A stretch of DNA of 64,000 bases from Stenotrophomonas terrae (GCF_001431465.1 NZ_LDJJ01000020.1:1-64000); one strand, 5' to 3'. Positions 33,856 to 45,088 are shown, numbered from the stretch's first letter. The notes: generated by a model not told the origin, from the sequence alone. A program made the numbers and translations.

Positions 33856-36800
33856 AACGCTTCAATCTCTCCGAATGGGCGCTCGGTAACCGCCCGCTGG
33901 TGCTGTTCATGATGATCGCCATGGCGATCATCGGTGCCTGGTCATACAAGCACCTGGGCCAGTCCGAAGATCCGCCATTCACCTTCAAGGCGATGGTGGT
34001 GCAGACCATGTGGCCCGGTGCCACCGCCGAGCAGGTGTCCAAGCAGGTCACCGAGCCGATTGAAAAGGCGTTGATGAACACCGGTGAGTTCGAGTTCATC
34101 CAGGCCTATTCGCGGCCGGGTGAGTCGCAGGTGATCTTCATGGCGCGCGACTCGATGCCGTCCAAGGATGTGCCGGAGCTGTTCTACCAGGTGCGCAAGA
34201 AGGTCGGCGACATCCAGTCGCAGCTGCCGGCCGAAGTGATCGGGCCGTTCTTCAACGATGAGTTCGGCGACACCTTCGGCAATATCTATGCGTTGACCGG
34301 CAAGGGTTTCGACTATGCGCTGATGCGCGACTACGCCGACCGCATCCAGCTGCAGCTGCAGCGGGTGGACGATGTTGGCAAGGTCGACCTGATCGGCCTG
34401 CAGGACGAGAAGGTGTGGATCCAGTTGTCCAACACCAAGCTGGCCACGCTGGGCGTGTCGCTGCAGCAGGTGCAGCAGGCCTTGGCGCAGCAGAACGCCA
34501 TCGCCCCGGCCAGCTGGTTCGAAACCCCGACCGACCGTGTGCAGTTGCGCGTCAGCGGCCAGTTCACTTCGGTCGAGGACATCCGCAACTTCCCGATCCA
34601 GGCCGGCGAACGCACCGTGCGGCTGGGCGATATCGCCGAGGTCAAGCGCGGCTTCGCCGATCCGGCCTCGGCCAAGATGCGCTTCATGGGCGAGGACGCC
34701 ATTGGCATTGCGGTGGCGATGAAGGGTGGCGGCGACATCCTCAAGCTGGGTAAGACCCTGGACAGCGAGTTCGAACAGCTGCAGAAGACGCTGCCGGCCG
34801 GCATGCAGCTGCGCAAGGTGTCCGACCAGCCGCATGCGGTGAAGGAATCGGTGGGCGAGTTCGTCAAGGTGCTGACCGAGGCGGTGGTGATCGTGCTGCT
34901 GGTGAGCTTCTTCTCGCTGGGTTGGCGCACCGGCCTGGTGGTGGCGGTGTCGATTCCGCTGGTGCTGGCGATGACTTTCTTCGTCATGCATCAGTTCGAT
35001 ATCGGCCTGCACAAGATTTCGCTGGGTGCCTTGGTGCTGGCGCTGGGTCTGCTGGTGGATGACGCGATCATCGCGGTGGAGATGATGGCCACCAAGATGG
35101 AGCAGGGCTACGACCGCCTGCGTGCGGCCAGCTTTGCCTGGACATCCACCGCCTTCCCGATGTTGACCGGCACGCTGATCACTGCCGCCGGCTTCCTGCC
35201 GATTGCCACGGCGGCATCGAGTACCGGTGAATACACGCGCTCGCTGTTCCAGGTGGTGACGATTGCCTTGGTGGTTTCGTGGATTGCCGCGGTGCTGTTC
35301 ATTCCCTACCTCGGCGACAAGATGCTGCCGGACCTGCACAACCCGCAGCCGCCGAAGCCGGGCAGCATTGCCGGGCGTTGGCGCGCGCTGCGCCTGCGCT
35401 GGGCCGACCGCAACCCGGCACTGGCCAACCTGGTCAGGCCGAAGGAACTCTCGCACGACCACGACCCGTACAAGAGCGCGTTCTATCAGCGTTTCCGGGT
35501 GTTCCTGGACGCCTGCCTGCGCCGTCGCTGGTTGGTGATCCTGGCCACTGCCGGCTTGTTCGTGTTCTCGCTGGTGATCTTCCGCTTCGTGCCGCAGCAG
35601 TTCTTCCCGGATTCGACCCGGCCCGAGCTGATGGTGGATATCGAACTGGCCGAAGGTGCGTCGTTGACCGCCACCCAGGCACAGGCGCAGAAGTTCGAGG
35701 CGCTGATCAAGGACCACAAGGGCGTGGCCAATTTCGTTGGCTACGTCGGCAATGGTTCGCCGCGTTTCTACCTGCCGCTGGACCAGCAGCTGCCGGCCAC
35801 CAACTTCGCCCAGTACGTGGTGTTGGCCGAAGACACCAAGGCACGCGAGGAGCTGCGTGATTGGATGTTGAAGGAAGTGGTGCCGAAGTTCGGCGACGTG
35901 CAGCTGCGTGTGACCCGCCTGGAGAACGGCCCGCCGGTCGGTTACCCGGTGCAGTTCCGCGTTTCCGGCGAGCATATCGAACGCGTGCAGGCCATTGCCG
36001 CACAGGTCGCCGACAAGGTGCGGCAGAACCCGCATACCACCAACGTCAACCTCAACTGGAGCGAGCCGAGCAAGGTGGTACGGCTGGTGGTGGACCAGGA
36101 CCGTGCCCGCGTATTGGGTGTGAGCAGCGCACAGATCGCGCAGTTCCTGACCAGTTCGCTGTCGGGCATGAGCGTGAGCACCTACCGCGAAGGCAACCGC
36201 CAGATCGGCATGTTGCTGCGTGGCCCGGATGACGAGCGTGCGCGCCTGGACATGCTGGGCAGCCTGGCCATTCCCACTGCCAGCGGCAAGCCGGTATCCC
36301 TGTCGCAGGTGGCCAAGCTGGAGTACGCCTTCGAGGACGGCATCATCTGGCACCGCGACCGCCTGCCCACGGTCACCGTGCGCGCCGACATCGGCGACAG
36401 CATGTTGCCGGTAGGCGTGGTCGAGCAGATCCTGCCGATCCTGGACGAGATCCGCGACGCCCTGCCCAGTGGCTATCTGCTGGAAACCGGCGGCACGGTG
36501 GAGGATTCGGCGCGTGGCCAGAACTCGATCAAGGCCGGCATGCCGCTGTTCCTGGTGGTGGTGGCGACCTTGCTGATGGTGCAGCTGCGCAGCTTCTCGC
36601 GGGCGGCGATGGTGTTCATCACCGCGCCGCTGGGCATCATTGGTGCCACCTGGTTCCTGCTGCTGTTCCAGGCGCCGTTCGGTTTTGTGGCGATGCTGGG
36701 CACCATTGCCCTGGCCGGCATGATCATGCGCAACTCGGTGATCCTGATCGACCAGATCCAGCAGGACATCGATGCCGGCCATGACCGCTGGCACGCCATC

Positions 36801-37013
36801 ATCGATGCCACCGTGCGCCGCTTCCGCCCGATCGTGCTGACCGCACTGGCGGCGGTGCTGGCGATGATCCCGCTCTCGCGCAGCGCCTTCTACGGCTCGA
36901 TGGCGATCTCGATCATGGGCGGGCTGATCGTCGGCACGGTGTTGACCCTGGTATTCCTGCCGGCCTTGTATGCGGCCTGGTTCCGGGTGCGCCCGGATGA
37001 GGCCACGCACTGA
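33852..37013 (+). CDS. RND-family efflux pump, inner membrane permease
   Basis: The 1053-residue protein has the RND layout: 12 membrane helices in two halves with large periplasmic loops after helices 1 and 7. The proton-relay Asp pair is in G-L-L-V-D-D-A-I-I-A-V-E at about residues 402-403. It works as a trimer with the adaptor just upstream. Substrates cannot be read from sequence; the divergent TetR gene suggests drugs or other toxic compounds. The start is a GTG at 33852 that overlaps the stop of the small ORF. No outer membrane factor is in the operon; tolC at 29658 is the closest. Confidence 0.93.
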   Translation: MKRFNLSEWALGNRPLVLFMMIAMAIIGAWSYKHLGQSEDPPFTFKAMVVQTMWPGATAEQVSKQVTEPIEKALMNTGEFEFIQAYSRPGESQVIFMARDSMPSKDVPELFYQVRKKVGDIQSQLPAEVIGPFFNDEFGDTFGNIYALTGKGFDYALMRDYADRIQLQLQRVDDVGKVDLIGLQDEKVWIQLSNTKLATLGVSLQQVQQALAQQNAIAPASWFETPTDRVQLRVSGQFTSVEDIRNFPIQAGERTVRLGDIAEVKRGFADPASAKMRFMGEDAIGIAVAMKGGGDILKLGKTLDSEFEQLQKTLPAGMQLRKVSDQPHAVKESVGEFVKVLTEAVVIVLLVSFFSLGWRTGLVVAVSIPLVLAMTFFVMHQFDIGLHKISLGALVLALGLLVDDAIIAVEMMATKMEQGYDRLRAASFAWTSTAFPMLTGTLITAAGFLPIATAASSTGEYTRSLFQVVTIALVVSWIAAVLFIPYLGDKMLPDLHNPQPPKPGSIAGRWRALRLRWADRNPALANLVRPKELSHDHDPYKSAFYQRFRVFLDACLRRRWLVILATAGLFVFSLVIFRFVPQQFFPDSTRPELMVDIELAEGASLTATQAQAQKFEALIKDHKGVANFVGYVGNGSPRFYLPLDQQLPATNFAQYVVLAEDTKAREELRDWMLKEVVPKFGDVQLRVTRLENGPPVGYPVQFRVSGEHIERVQAIAAQVADKVRQNPHTTNVNLNWSEPSKVVRLVVDQDRARVLGVSSAQIAQFLTSSLSGMSVSTYREGNRQIGMLLRGPDDERARLDMLGSLAIPTASGKPVSLSQVAKLEYAFEDGIIWHRDRLPTVTVRADIGDSMLPVGVVEQILPILDEIRDALPSGYLLETGGTVEDSARGQNSIKAGMPLFLVVVATLLMVQLRSFSRAAMVFITAPLGIIGATWFLLLFQAPFGFVAMLGTIALAGMIMRNSVILIDQIQQDIDAGHDRWHAIIDATVRRFRPIVLTALAAVLAMIPLSRSAFYGSMAISIMGGLIVGTVLTLVFLPALYAAWFRVRPDEATH

Positions 37014-37026
37014 GCCGGGCAACCGC

Positions 37027-37060
37027 TTACGGCTGGCCGGGTGATCGGCCAGCCGTAAGA
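37027..37060. terminator. Hairpin after the RND operon
   Basis: A perfect 14-bp stem (CTTACGGCTGGCCG at 37027-37040 with its inverse at 37047-37060) and a 6-nt loop lie 13 bp after the pump stop. There is no T-run. It probably ends or stabilises the efflux transcript. Confidence 0.65.
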
Positions 37061-37138
37061 AATGGCGATGGATTTCACGGTTGAGATGGTAAATTGGCGC
37101 CGCCGGCGGGGGAGCCGGTGTGACCTGCGGAGGCGGGT

Positions 37139-40102
37139 TTGTCCAGGCGCCAGAGGATTTTCGACGTCGTGACTGCAATGCCCGCCGGCCGCAATCGGTG
37201 GCTAGCGGTGCTGTGGGCCGTGCTTGCATGCACCCTGCTATGGGGCAGCAGCGCGTCGCTGGTATTGGCGGCGGGGCGGCATACCGTGGCCGGCTGGGGC
37301 ATGGAACAGGGGCTGCCGCACAATCTGGTGCAGTCGGTGGCGCAGGGCAGCGACGGTTTCATCTGGCTGGGCACCTGGGAAGGTGTGGTCCGCTTCAACG
37401 GCCGCAGTTTCACCGTGTTCGATCGCCAGAACACCCCGGGGGTGGAACTGTCCGGGGTGCTGAGCATCCTGCCCGAGGCCGATGGCGCAGTGCTGTTCGG
37501 CACGATTTCCGACGGCGTCTATCGCTATCACCGTGGCCGCTGGGAGGCGCTGGGCGGTGCCGATGCCCGGCACCTGTCGGTCACTGCCTTGCTGCGTGAT
37601 CGCTCCGGCGGCTTGTGGATAGGCGCAAAAGAAAAACTATTGCGATTGCTGCCCTCTGGCCAATTGCTGGATGCCGGCCGCGCGGCTGGCCTGCCGGAAG
37701 TACCCATCACCGCATTGCGAAACGGCGCCGACGACACGCTGCTGGTGGCCACCGAGAAGGGCGTCTACCAGCTGCGGCAGGGGCAGTTGAGCGCATGGAA
37801 CGACACCGCCGGTTGGGTGGTACGCGACCTGCTCGATGACGGCCACGGCGGCTGGGTGGTTGCGGCCGATGATGGTGTTCATTGGCTGCGCGGCAACGGC
37901 CAGCGTCAACATCTATTGCCGGGCGAGCGGGTGGACGCGGTGCGTCTGGACAGCAACGGCGCACTTTGGTTAAGCCTGTCGGCCGGGCGCCTGGTGCGCT
38001 GGAGCGCAGGCAGCATCGAGCGCATCGCGGTGCCGGGCCAGGTCAGCCCGGCACTGATGATCGATCAGGAAGGCCTGGTCTGGGCGGGCAGTACCGATGG
38101 CCTGTTCCGCATCGATGAAGGTGCCGCGCGCGGGCTCACCAGCGAGGACGGCCTGGGCTCGGACTATGTGCGCGCGCTGATCCAATCGGACAACGGTGAT
38201 GTCTGGATCGGCCACTCCGAAGGCCTGAACCGGATGCGCGGTGATGCCATCAGCCACGTGCGCTTGCTACCCGGCAACGGCCGTGACGCCTCGGTGCTGG
38301 CGCTGGCCAGCCGCGATGGCAGCGTGTGGGCGGGCACGTACAACCAGGGTGTGTTTCGCCTGGATGGCAGCGGCCGTGTCATGCAGCAGATCCGCCTGCC
38401 CGGTACGGTGCAGCCGCTGGTACGCAGCCTGCTCAGTGAACGTGATGGCGGCCTGTGGATAGGCAGTTCGGAAGGCCTGTTCCATTACCAGCAGGGGCAG
38501 TTGCGCCATTACGGCCTGGACGAAGGCCTGCCAGGCCTGGCGGTGCATGCCTTGTACCGCGACCCGGCCGGCGTATTGTGGATTGGCAGCAATGACGGTG
38601 TGGCCAGCCTTGATCCTGATGGCAAGCTGCAGGGATGGTCGGCCGATCTGGATTTCCCGGCGCGCTACGTTTTTGATTTCCTTGGCGACGACAACGGCGA
38701 CCTGTGGATGGCCACCGACCATGGCCTGCTGCGCAAGCGCGGCCTGGATATCACCGTGTTCGACCATCGCAACGGTCTGCCGCGGGACAAGATATTCCGG
38801 GTGATCGATGACGGTGCCGGCCATCTGTGGTTGCCCAGCAACCAGGGTGTGTTCCGGCTGGATCGGCGTGACCTGATTGCGGTGGCCGCTGGCGCGCGCA
38901 CCCATCTTGCGGTGCAGGTGCTGGACCATACCGACGGCATGCCCAGCAGCCAGGGCAATGGCGCCTCGTCGCCGGCCGGCTGGCTCACCCACAAGGGGGA
39001 GTTGTTGTTTCCCACGGGCGGTGGCCTGGCGGTGATCGACCCGCAGCGGGTGGACGGCAATACCCGCTTCCGCAAGTTTCCGGTGGTCATTGAAAGCGTG
39101 GTGGTCGATGGTGATCCACAGCCATTGCGCAGCGCCTATGGGCTGCCGGCCGGGGTGGAACGCATTGCCGTGGCCTATAGCGGGCTTGGCTTCCGTGCAC
39201 CGGACAAGATGCGCTACCGCTATCGCATGGAAGGGTTTGACACCGCTTGGGTGGATGCGGGCAGCCGCATCGAGGCGGTCTATACCAATCTGCCGCCAGG
39301 ACAGTACCGGCTGCGGATCCAGGCGATGTCGTTGCCGTTGGATTGGGAAAATACCAGCCGTGGTGGCGAGGCAGTGCTGAACCTGGACGTCGCCGCACCA
39401 CTTTGGCAGCGGCCTTGGGTGCGCTGGTTGAGTGGATTGGCCTTGCTGGCCTTGCTGCTGTTGTTGCTGGGCTGGCGCGCCACAAGCTACCGCTTGCGGC
39501 AGAAGCGCTTGAACAACGAAATCGCCGCGCGCACGCAGGAATTGAGCGAGAAGAACCGCGCGCTGGAACAGGCCGATTTCGAACGCGCAAGTTTGTTGCA
39601 GCGGCTGGAACACCAGGCCATGCACGACGCGCTCACCGGCCTGCCCAATCGACGCGCCGGCGATGCCTACCTGCAGAAGGCGCTGTTGCAGGCGGCGGCC
39701 GACGGCAAGCCGCTGACCGTGGCGCTGGTCGACGTTGATCACTTCAAGCAGATCAACGACCGTTACGGCCACGATGCCGGTGATCAGGTGTTGCGCGATA
39801 TCGCCAGTCTGCTGCAGTTGCGCTTGGGCAAGTCGCAGTTTGTGGCCCGCCATGGTGGCGAGGAGTTCCTGGTGGTGATGCCGGGCCTGTCATTGCAGGA
39901 CGCGGTGACGGTCCTGCAGGAACTGCGCATGCGATTGGCACGGCTGCGCTTTGAAGAAGTGGATGCGGAAGTCAGTGTGACCGTCAGCATCGGTGTTGCC
40001 GCGCTGGGGCCGGGCCAGAACACCGGGCGTACGCTGCTGGCAGCGGCGGACCGGCAGCTGTATCGGGCCAAGCGCGAAGGACGCAACCGGGTGCTGGCGT
40101 GA
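37139..40102 (+). CDS. Diguanylate cyclase with two-component-type beta-propeller sensor
   Basis: The 987-residue protein has a signal/anchor helix (about residues 20-40), a periplasmic double propeller built of Reg_prop-type repeats with G-L-W-I-G and D-G-V/L motifs (about 45-680), a Y_Y_Y domain (about 690-750), a membrane helix (about 760-780), a short coiled coil and a C-terminal GGDEF domain. The active-site motif is G-G-E-E-F at 906-910. No R-x-x-D inhibitory site is seen five residues before it, so product inhibition through the I-site is not expected. It would make c-di-GMP in response to a periplasmic ligand, possibly a glycan as in related propeller sensors. The start is a TTG at 37139, chosen for GGAGG at 37129-37133; an ATG at 37178 has no such site. 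Confidence 0.9.
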   Translation: MSRRQRIFDVVTAMPAGRNRWLAVLWAVLACTLLWGSSASLVLAAGRHTVAGWGMEQGLPHNLVQSVAQGSDGFIWLGTWEGVVRFNGRSFTVFDRQNTPGVELSGVLSILPEADGAVLFGTISDGVYRYHRGRWEALGGADARHLSVTALLRDRSGGLWIGAKEKLLRLLPSGQLLDAGRAAGLPEVPITALRNGADDTLLVATEKGVYQLRQGQLSAWNDTAGWVVRDLLDDGHGGWVVAADDGVHWLRGNGQRQHLLPGERVDAVRLDSNGALWLSLSAGRLVRWSAGSIERIAVPGQVSPALMIDQEGLVWAGSTDGLFRIDEGAARGLTSEDGLGSDYVRALIQSDNGDVWIGHSEGLNRMRGDAISHVRLLPGNGRDASVLALASRDGSVWAGTYNQGVFRLDGSGRVMQQIRLPGTVQPLVRSLLSERDGGLWIGSSEGLFHYQQGQLRHYGLDEGLPGLAVHALYRDPAGVLWIGSNDGVASLDPDGKLQGWSADLDFPARYVFDFLGDDNGDLWMATDHGLLRKRGLDITVFDHRNGLPRDKIFRVIDDGAGHLWLPSNQGVFRLDRRDLIAVAAGARTHLAVQVLDHTDGMPSSQGNGASSPAGWLTHKGELLFPTGGGLAVIDPQRVDGNTRFRKFPVVIESVVVDGDPQPLRSAYGLPAGVERIAVAYSGLGFRAPDKMRYRYRMEGFDTAWVDAGSRIEAVYTNLPPGQYRLRIQAMSLPLDWENTSRGGEAVLNLDVAAPLWQRPWVRWLSGLALLALLLLLLGWRATSYRLRQKRLNNEIAARTQELSEKNRALEQADFERASLLQRLEHQAMHDALTGLPNRRAGDAYLQKALLQAAADGKPLTVALVDVDHFKQINDRYGHDAGDQVLRDIASLLQLRLGKSQFVARHGGEEFLVVMPGLSLQDAVTVLQELRMRLARLRFEEVDAEVSVTVSIGVAALGPGQNTGRTLLAAADRQLYRAKREGRNRVLA

Positions 40103-40106
40103 TGCC

Positions 40107-40138
40107 GCCGCAGCGGTGCCGGTAAGCACCGCTGCGGC
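40107..40138. terminator. Hairpin between the diguanylate cyclase and gdhA genes
   Basis: A perfect 13-bp stem (GCCGCAGCGGTGC at 40107-40119 with its inverse at 40126-40138) and a 6-nt loop fill the 59-bp gap between the convergent genes. It has no long T-run and may serve both directions. Confidence 0.65.
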
Positions 40139-40161
40139 AACAAGTCCAGGCGCGGCTGGGC

Positions 40162-41511
40162 TCAGTACAGGCCCTGCGCCAGCATCGCGTCGGCAACCTT
40201 GACGAAGCCGGCGATATTGGCGCCATCGACATAATTGACGCTGCCATCGGCTCGCACGCCGTGCTGCACGCAGTTGGCGTGGATCTCTTTCATGATCACG
40301 TGCAGGCGTTCGTCGACGTCGGCGTGGCGCCAGGACAGGCGCAAGGCGTTCTGGCTCATTTCCAAGCCTGAGGTGGCTACGCCACCGGCATTGCTGGCCT
40401 TGCCGGGTGCATACAGCGTGCCGGCCTGCAGGAAGACATCCACCGCTTCCAGCGTGGACGGCATGTTGGCGCCTTCGGCCACGCACAGCACGCCGTTGTG
40501 CACCAGGGTGCGCGCGTCGGTTTCATCCAGTTCGTTCTGGGTGGCGCAGGGCAGGGCGATATCGGCCGGGATATGCCAGGGGCGGCGGTCGGCCAGAAAC
40601 TCGAAGCGGGCGTCGTCGGCCAGTTCGGAGAGCCGACCGCGGCGTTCGTTTTTCAATGCCATCACTTCCTGCATGGCGGTTTCGTCGAAGCCGTCGCGCG
40701 CGTACAGGGTGCCGCCGGAGTCGGAGAAGGTCAGCACCTTGGCACCGAGATCACTGGCCTTGATCGCCGCGTACTGGGCCACATTGCCCGAACCCGAAAT
40801 CAGCACCTTGGCACCGTGGGTCTGGCGCTTGGCATGGTGCAGCATCTGCTCGACGAAGTAGACCGTGCCGAAGCCGGTGGCTTCCGGGCGCATCAGGCTG
40901 CCGCCATAGGCCAGGCCCTTGCCGGTAAACACGCAGGCGGCATCGTTGCTGAGCTTCTTCATCATGCCGGCCATGAAGCCGACCTCGCGCGCGCCGACGC
41001 CGATATCACCGGCCGGCACGTCGGTATCCGGGCCGAGGTGGCGGTAAAGCTCCAGCATCAGCGCCTGGCAGAAGCGCATCACTTCGCCATCGCTCTTGCC
41101 CTTGGGGTCGAAGTCCGAGCCGCCCTTGCCACCGCCCATTGGCAGCGTGGTCAGCGCGTTCTTGAAGGTCTGCTCGAAGGCCAGGAACTTGAGGATGGAC
41201 AGGTTCACCGACGGGTGGAAACGCATGCCGCCCTTGAACGGGCCAATGGCCGAGCTGTGCTGCACGCGCCAGGCGCGGTTGACGTGGGTCTGGCCCTTGT
41301 CATCGGCCCAGGCGACGCGGAACTGGATGACCCGCTCCGGCTCGACCAGACGTTCCAGCAACCCGTACTGCGTGTATTTCGGGTTCTGCTGCAGGAACGG
41401 CCACAGGCTGTGGGCCACTTCCTTTACTGCCTGCAGGAACTCGGATTGGTTGGGGTCGCGCTTGGCCACGTAGGCCAGGAAGTCGTCGGGGGTACGGTAG
41501 TTCAAGGTCAT
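40162..41511 (-). CDS. gdhA: NADP-specific glutamate dehydrogenase
   Basis: The 449-residue enzyme makes L-glutamate from 2-oxoglutarate and ammonia with NADPH. Family landmarks are the catalytic-Lys segment P-M-G-G-G-K-G-G-S-D-F-D-P-K-G-K-S-D, the P-A-G-D-I-G-V-G-A-R-E motif and the dinucleotide-binding G-S-G-N-V-A. Length equals that of the E. coli enzyme. The ATG at 41511 is preceded by AAAGGA. It is a separate unit from the leu operon upstream because a strong terminator (41589-41616) lies between. Its product feeds the transaminases of branched-chain amino acid synthesis. Confidence 0.95.
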   Translation of the reverse strand: MTLNYRTPDDFLAYVAKRDPNQSEFLQAVKEVAHSLWPFLQQNPKYTQYGLLERLVEPERVIQFRVAWADDKGQTHVNRAWRVQHSSAIGPFKGGMRFHPSVNLSILKFLAFEQTFKNALTTLPMGGGKGGSDFDPKGKSDGEVMRFCQALMLELYRHLGPDTDVPAGDIGVGAREVGFMAGMMKKLSNDAACVFTGKGLAYGGSLMRPEATGFGTVYFVEQMLHHAKRQTHGAKVLISGSGNVAQYAAIKASDLGAKVLTFSDSGGTLYARDGFDETAMQEVMALKNERRGRLSELADDARFEFLADRRPWHIPADIALPCATQNELDETDARTLVHNGVLCVAEGANMPSTLEAVDVFLQAGTLYAPGKASNAGGVATSGLEMSQNALRLSWRHADVDERLHVIMKEIHANCVQHGVRADGSVNYVDGANIAGFVKVADAMLAQGLY

Positions 41512-41588
41512 TCCTTTGTTGATGCGGGACCTGAAGCGACAGGTCCAATGAAGAAACGGCGAGGTATCCACCTGCGGGAATGGCCCGC

Positions 41589-41616
41589 AAAAAAAGACGC
41601 GGCCAAGGGCCGCGTC
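41589..41616 (-). terminator. Rho-independent terminator of the ilv-leu operon
   Basis: Read on the minus strand, a 9-bp stem (GACGCGGCC with its inverse, 41616-41608 and 41604-41596) with a 3-nt loop is followed by seven U (A-run at 41589-41595). It is nine bp after the leuB stop. Confidence 0.92.
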
Positions 41617-41624
41617 GAGGTACT

Positions 41625-42686
41625 TCAGTGCAACTGTGCAAGCACGGACTGGCCGGCTTGCTGGGTGCTGAGTGCCTGGCCTTGCGCGGCGAGATCAGCG
41701 GTGAACTGGCCCGCATCAAGCGCGGCGCTCACCGCCTGCTCGATGGCGGCCGCCTCGTCCTCCAGCCCCAGCGAATGGCGCAGCAGCATGGCCGCGCTCA
41801 AGATGGTGGCATAGGGATTGGCGATGCCCTTGCCGGCGATGTCCGGCGCCGAACCATGGATGGGTTCATAGATGCCGACCTTGCCCTGTTCGCCCAACGA
41901 GGCCGACGGCAGCAGGCCCAGCGAGCCGGCCAGCATCGAGGCTTCGTCGGTGAGGATGTCGCCGAACATGTTCTCGGTGACGATCACATCGTAGACGCGC
42001 GGCTTGGCGATCAGGTGCATGGCCATGGAATCAACCAGCTGGTGTTCCAGTTCAACGTCCGGGAATTCTTCGCGGCCGATGCGGGTGGCGATGTCACGCC
42101 ACAGGCGCGAGGTTTCCAGCACATTGGCCTTGTCCACCGAGGTCAGCTTGCCGCGACGGGCCTGGGCCAGGCGGAAGGCGCTGCGCAGCACGCGCTCGAT
42201 CTCCACCGTGGTGTAGCGGCACAGGTCGCTGGCGCTGTCGGCATCGCGGGTCTTGTCGCCAAAGTAGATGCCGCCGGTCAGCTCACGCACGACCACGAAA
42301 TCCACGTCCTTGAGCAGTTCCGGCTTGATCGGCGAAGCATTGAGTGCCGCCGGATGGGTGCGCACCGGGCGCAGGTTGGCGAACAGGCCCAGCGCCTTGC
42401 GGATGGCCAGCAGGCCTTGTTCCGGACGCACCTTGGCATTCGGGTCGGACCACTTCGGGCCACCGACGGCGCCCAGCAGGACCGCATCGGCCTTGCTGCA
42501 GGCATCCAGCGTGGCAGCCGGCAGCGGCTCGCCGTGCCTGTCGATGGCAATGCCGCCGATGTCGTATTCGCTGAAGTTGAAACTGTGGCCGAAGCGGCTG
42601 GCGATGGCCTTGAGCACGTCAACGGCGACGGCAGTGATTTCAGGACCGATGCCGTCACCCGGCAGTACGACGATGTTGGCTTGCAT
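41625..42686 (-). CDS. leuB: 3-isopropylmalate dehydrogenase
   Basis: The 353-residue enzyme oxidises and decarboxylates 3-isopropylmalate to 2-oxoisocaproate with NAD+. It shows L-P-G-D-G-I-G-P-E near the N terminus, [10 protein letters not shown], the conserved Lys-Ala-Asn segment V-D-K-A-N-V-L and the C-terminal [18 protein letters not shown]. It is the last gene of the operon. The 238 bp between it and leuD hold REP-like hairpins, which may lower its expression or set an mRNA end. Confidence 0.96.
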   Translation of the reverse strand: MQANIVVLPGDGIGPEITAVAVDVLKAIASRFGHSFNFSEYDIGGIAIDRHGEPLPAATLDACSKADAVLLGAVGGPKWSDPNAKVRPEQGLLAIRKALGLFANLRPVRTHPAALNASPIKPELLKDVDFVVVRELTGGIYFGDKTRDADSASDLCRYTTVEIERVLRSAFRLAQARRGKLTSVDKANVLETSRLWRDIATRIGREEFPDVELEHQLVDSMAMHLIAKPRVYDVIVTENMFGDILTDEASMLAGSLGLLPSASLGEQGKVGIYEPIHGSAPDIAGKGIANPYATILSAAMLLRHSLGLEDEAAAIEQAVSAALDAGQFTADLAAQGQALSTQQAGQSVLAQLH

Positions 42687-42714
42687 GTAAAGGTTCCGGT
42701 TGCTGTTGTTGTCT

Positions 42715-42920
42715 TTAAAGCCCCTCTCCCTCCGGGAGAGGGGTTGGGGTGAGGGTGGGGAGCATCGCGTGCTGTTTGGCCATGCGAGGCTTCGCCCTTA
42801 CCCTCATCCGCCCCTGCGGGGCACCTGCATTCGGCACATCCATGTGCCTCACCCTACGGGCGGCTACGCCGTGCAGTCCGGCAATCCTGCCGGACTGTCT
42901 CCCGGAGGGAGAAGGGCAGG
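42715..42920. repeat. REP-like hairpin element between leuD and leuB
   Basis: Within the 238-bp leuD-leuB gap, an arm beginning CCCCTCTCCCTCCGGGAGAG (42720 on) has an inverse at about 42897-42916 (TCTCCCGGAGGGAGAAGGG), with internal stems CCGCCCCTGCGGGGC (near 42808-42823) and AGTCCGGC/GCCGGACT. A GTGAGGGTG / TACCCTCAT pair links the arms. The motifs match the element at 43524-43655, a third REP-like family of this window. Confidence 0.75.
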
Positions 42921-42924
42921 TCGG

Positions 42925-43503
42925 TCACGCCGCGCGAGCAGCCTCAAAACGGCCAATCTCATCCGCACGCCCCAGCAACCAACCCAGCTGGTCCACGCCT
43001 TCCAGCAGGCAGGTCTGCGAGAAACCATCCAGCGGGAAGTGATAGACCTTGCCGCTGGAGGTGTGCAGCTCACGGCTGGCCACATCCACGGTCAATTCAT
43101 CGTCCGGGTTCTGCATCAGCTCCTGCACGTCGGCTTCGTCCAGCACGATCGGCAGCAGGCCGTTCTTCAGCGAATTGCCACGGAAGATGTCGGCGATCTC
43201 GCTGCTGACAATCGCCTGCAGGCCCAGGTCGGTCAATGCCCAAGGCGCATGTTCGCGCGAGGAACCACAACCGAAGTTGCGCCCGGCCAACAGGATGGCG
43301 CGGCCCTGGTTGTGTGGCTGGTTGAAGGCGAACTCGGCATTGGGCGTGCCATCGGCCTGCCAGCGCCAGTCATTGAATGCGTTCTTGCCCAGGCCGGCAC
43401 GCTCGGTGGTGGACAGGAAACGCGCCGGGATGATCTGGTCGGTGTCGATATTGGTCTGGCGCAGCACCACGGCGCGCGAAACGATGCGGGTCAGGGCAGC
43501 CAT
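42925..43503 (-). CDS. leuD: 3-isopropylmalate dehydratase small subunit
   Basis: The 192-residue subunit pairs with LeuC to isomerise 2- to 3-isopropylmalate. It has the N-T-D-Q-I-I-P-A-R-F-L segment, the conserved G-R-N-F-G-C-G-S-S-R-E-H-A motif and the swivelling-domain fold. Slightly shorter than the E. coli protein (about 200 residues). The ATG at 43503 is chosen because upstream in-frame sequence lies in the REP-like element. Confidence 0.95.
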   Translation of the reverse strand: MAALTRIVSRAVVLRQTNIDTDQIIPARFLSTTERAGLGKNAFNDWRWQADGTPNAEFAFNQPHNQGRAILLAGRNFGCGSSREHAPWALTDLGLQAIVSSEIADIFRGNSLKNGLLPIVLDEADVQELMQNPDDELTVDVASRELHTSSGKVYHFPLDGFSQTCLLEGVDQLGWLLGRADEIGRFEAARAA

Positions 43504-43523
43504 CAGTACAGCTCCAGTACGTA

Positions 43524-43655
43524 GCCCTTCTCCCTGCGGGAGAAGGTGGCGCGCAGCGCCGGATGAGGGTGGGCTTGCGCAGGGTGTTTGCCGGAATGAG
43601 CAGCGGTCGCCCTCATCCGCCCCTTCGGGGCACCTTCTCCCGCGGGGAGAAGGGT
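43524..43655. repeat. REP-like inverted repeat between leuC and leuD
   Basis: Two arms of about 45 bp face each other: the left begins CCCTTCTCCCTGCGGGAGAA and ends GGATGAGGG, and the right is its imperfect inverse ending GGGGAGAAGGG. Each arm also has its own inner hairpin (GCGCGCAGCGC on the left, CCCCTTCGGGG on the right). It fills most of the 166-bp gap between leuC and leuD, inside the operon. Confidence 0.85.
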
Positions 43656-43669
43656 AGATGCCTTCGCCA

Positions 43670-45088
<1,419 letters not shown>

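Noticed and set aside
33942..37229. Open frame of 1095 codons on the minus strand
   Set aside because: It is antisense to the RND pump gene and is made of His/Arg/Gln-rich low-complexity sequence. Long antisense frames are common at this GC content.
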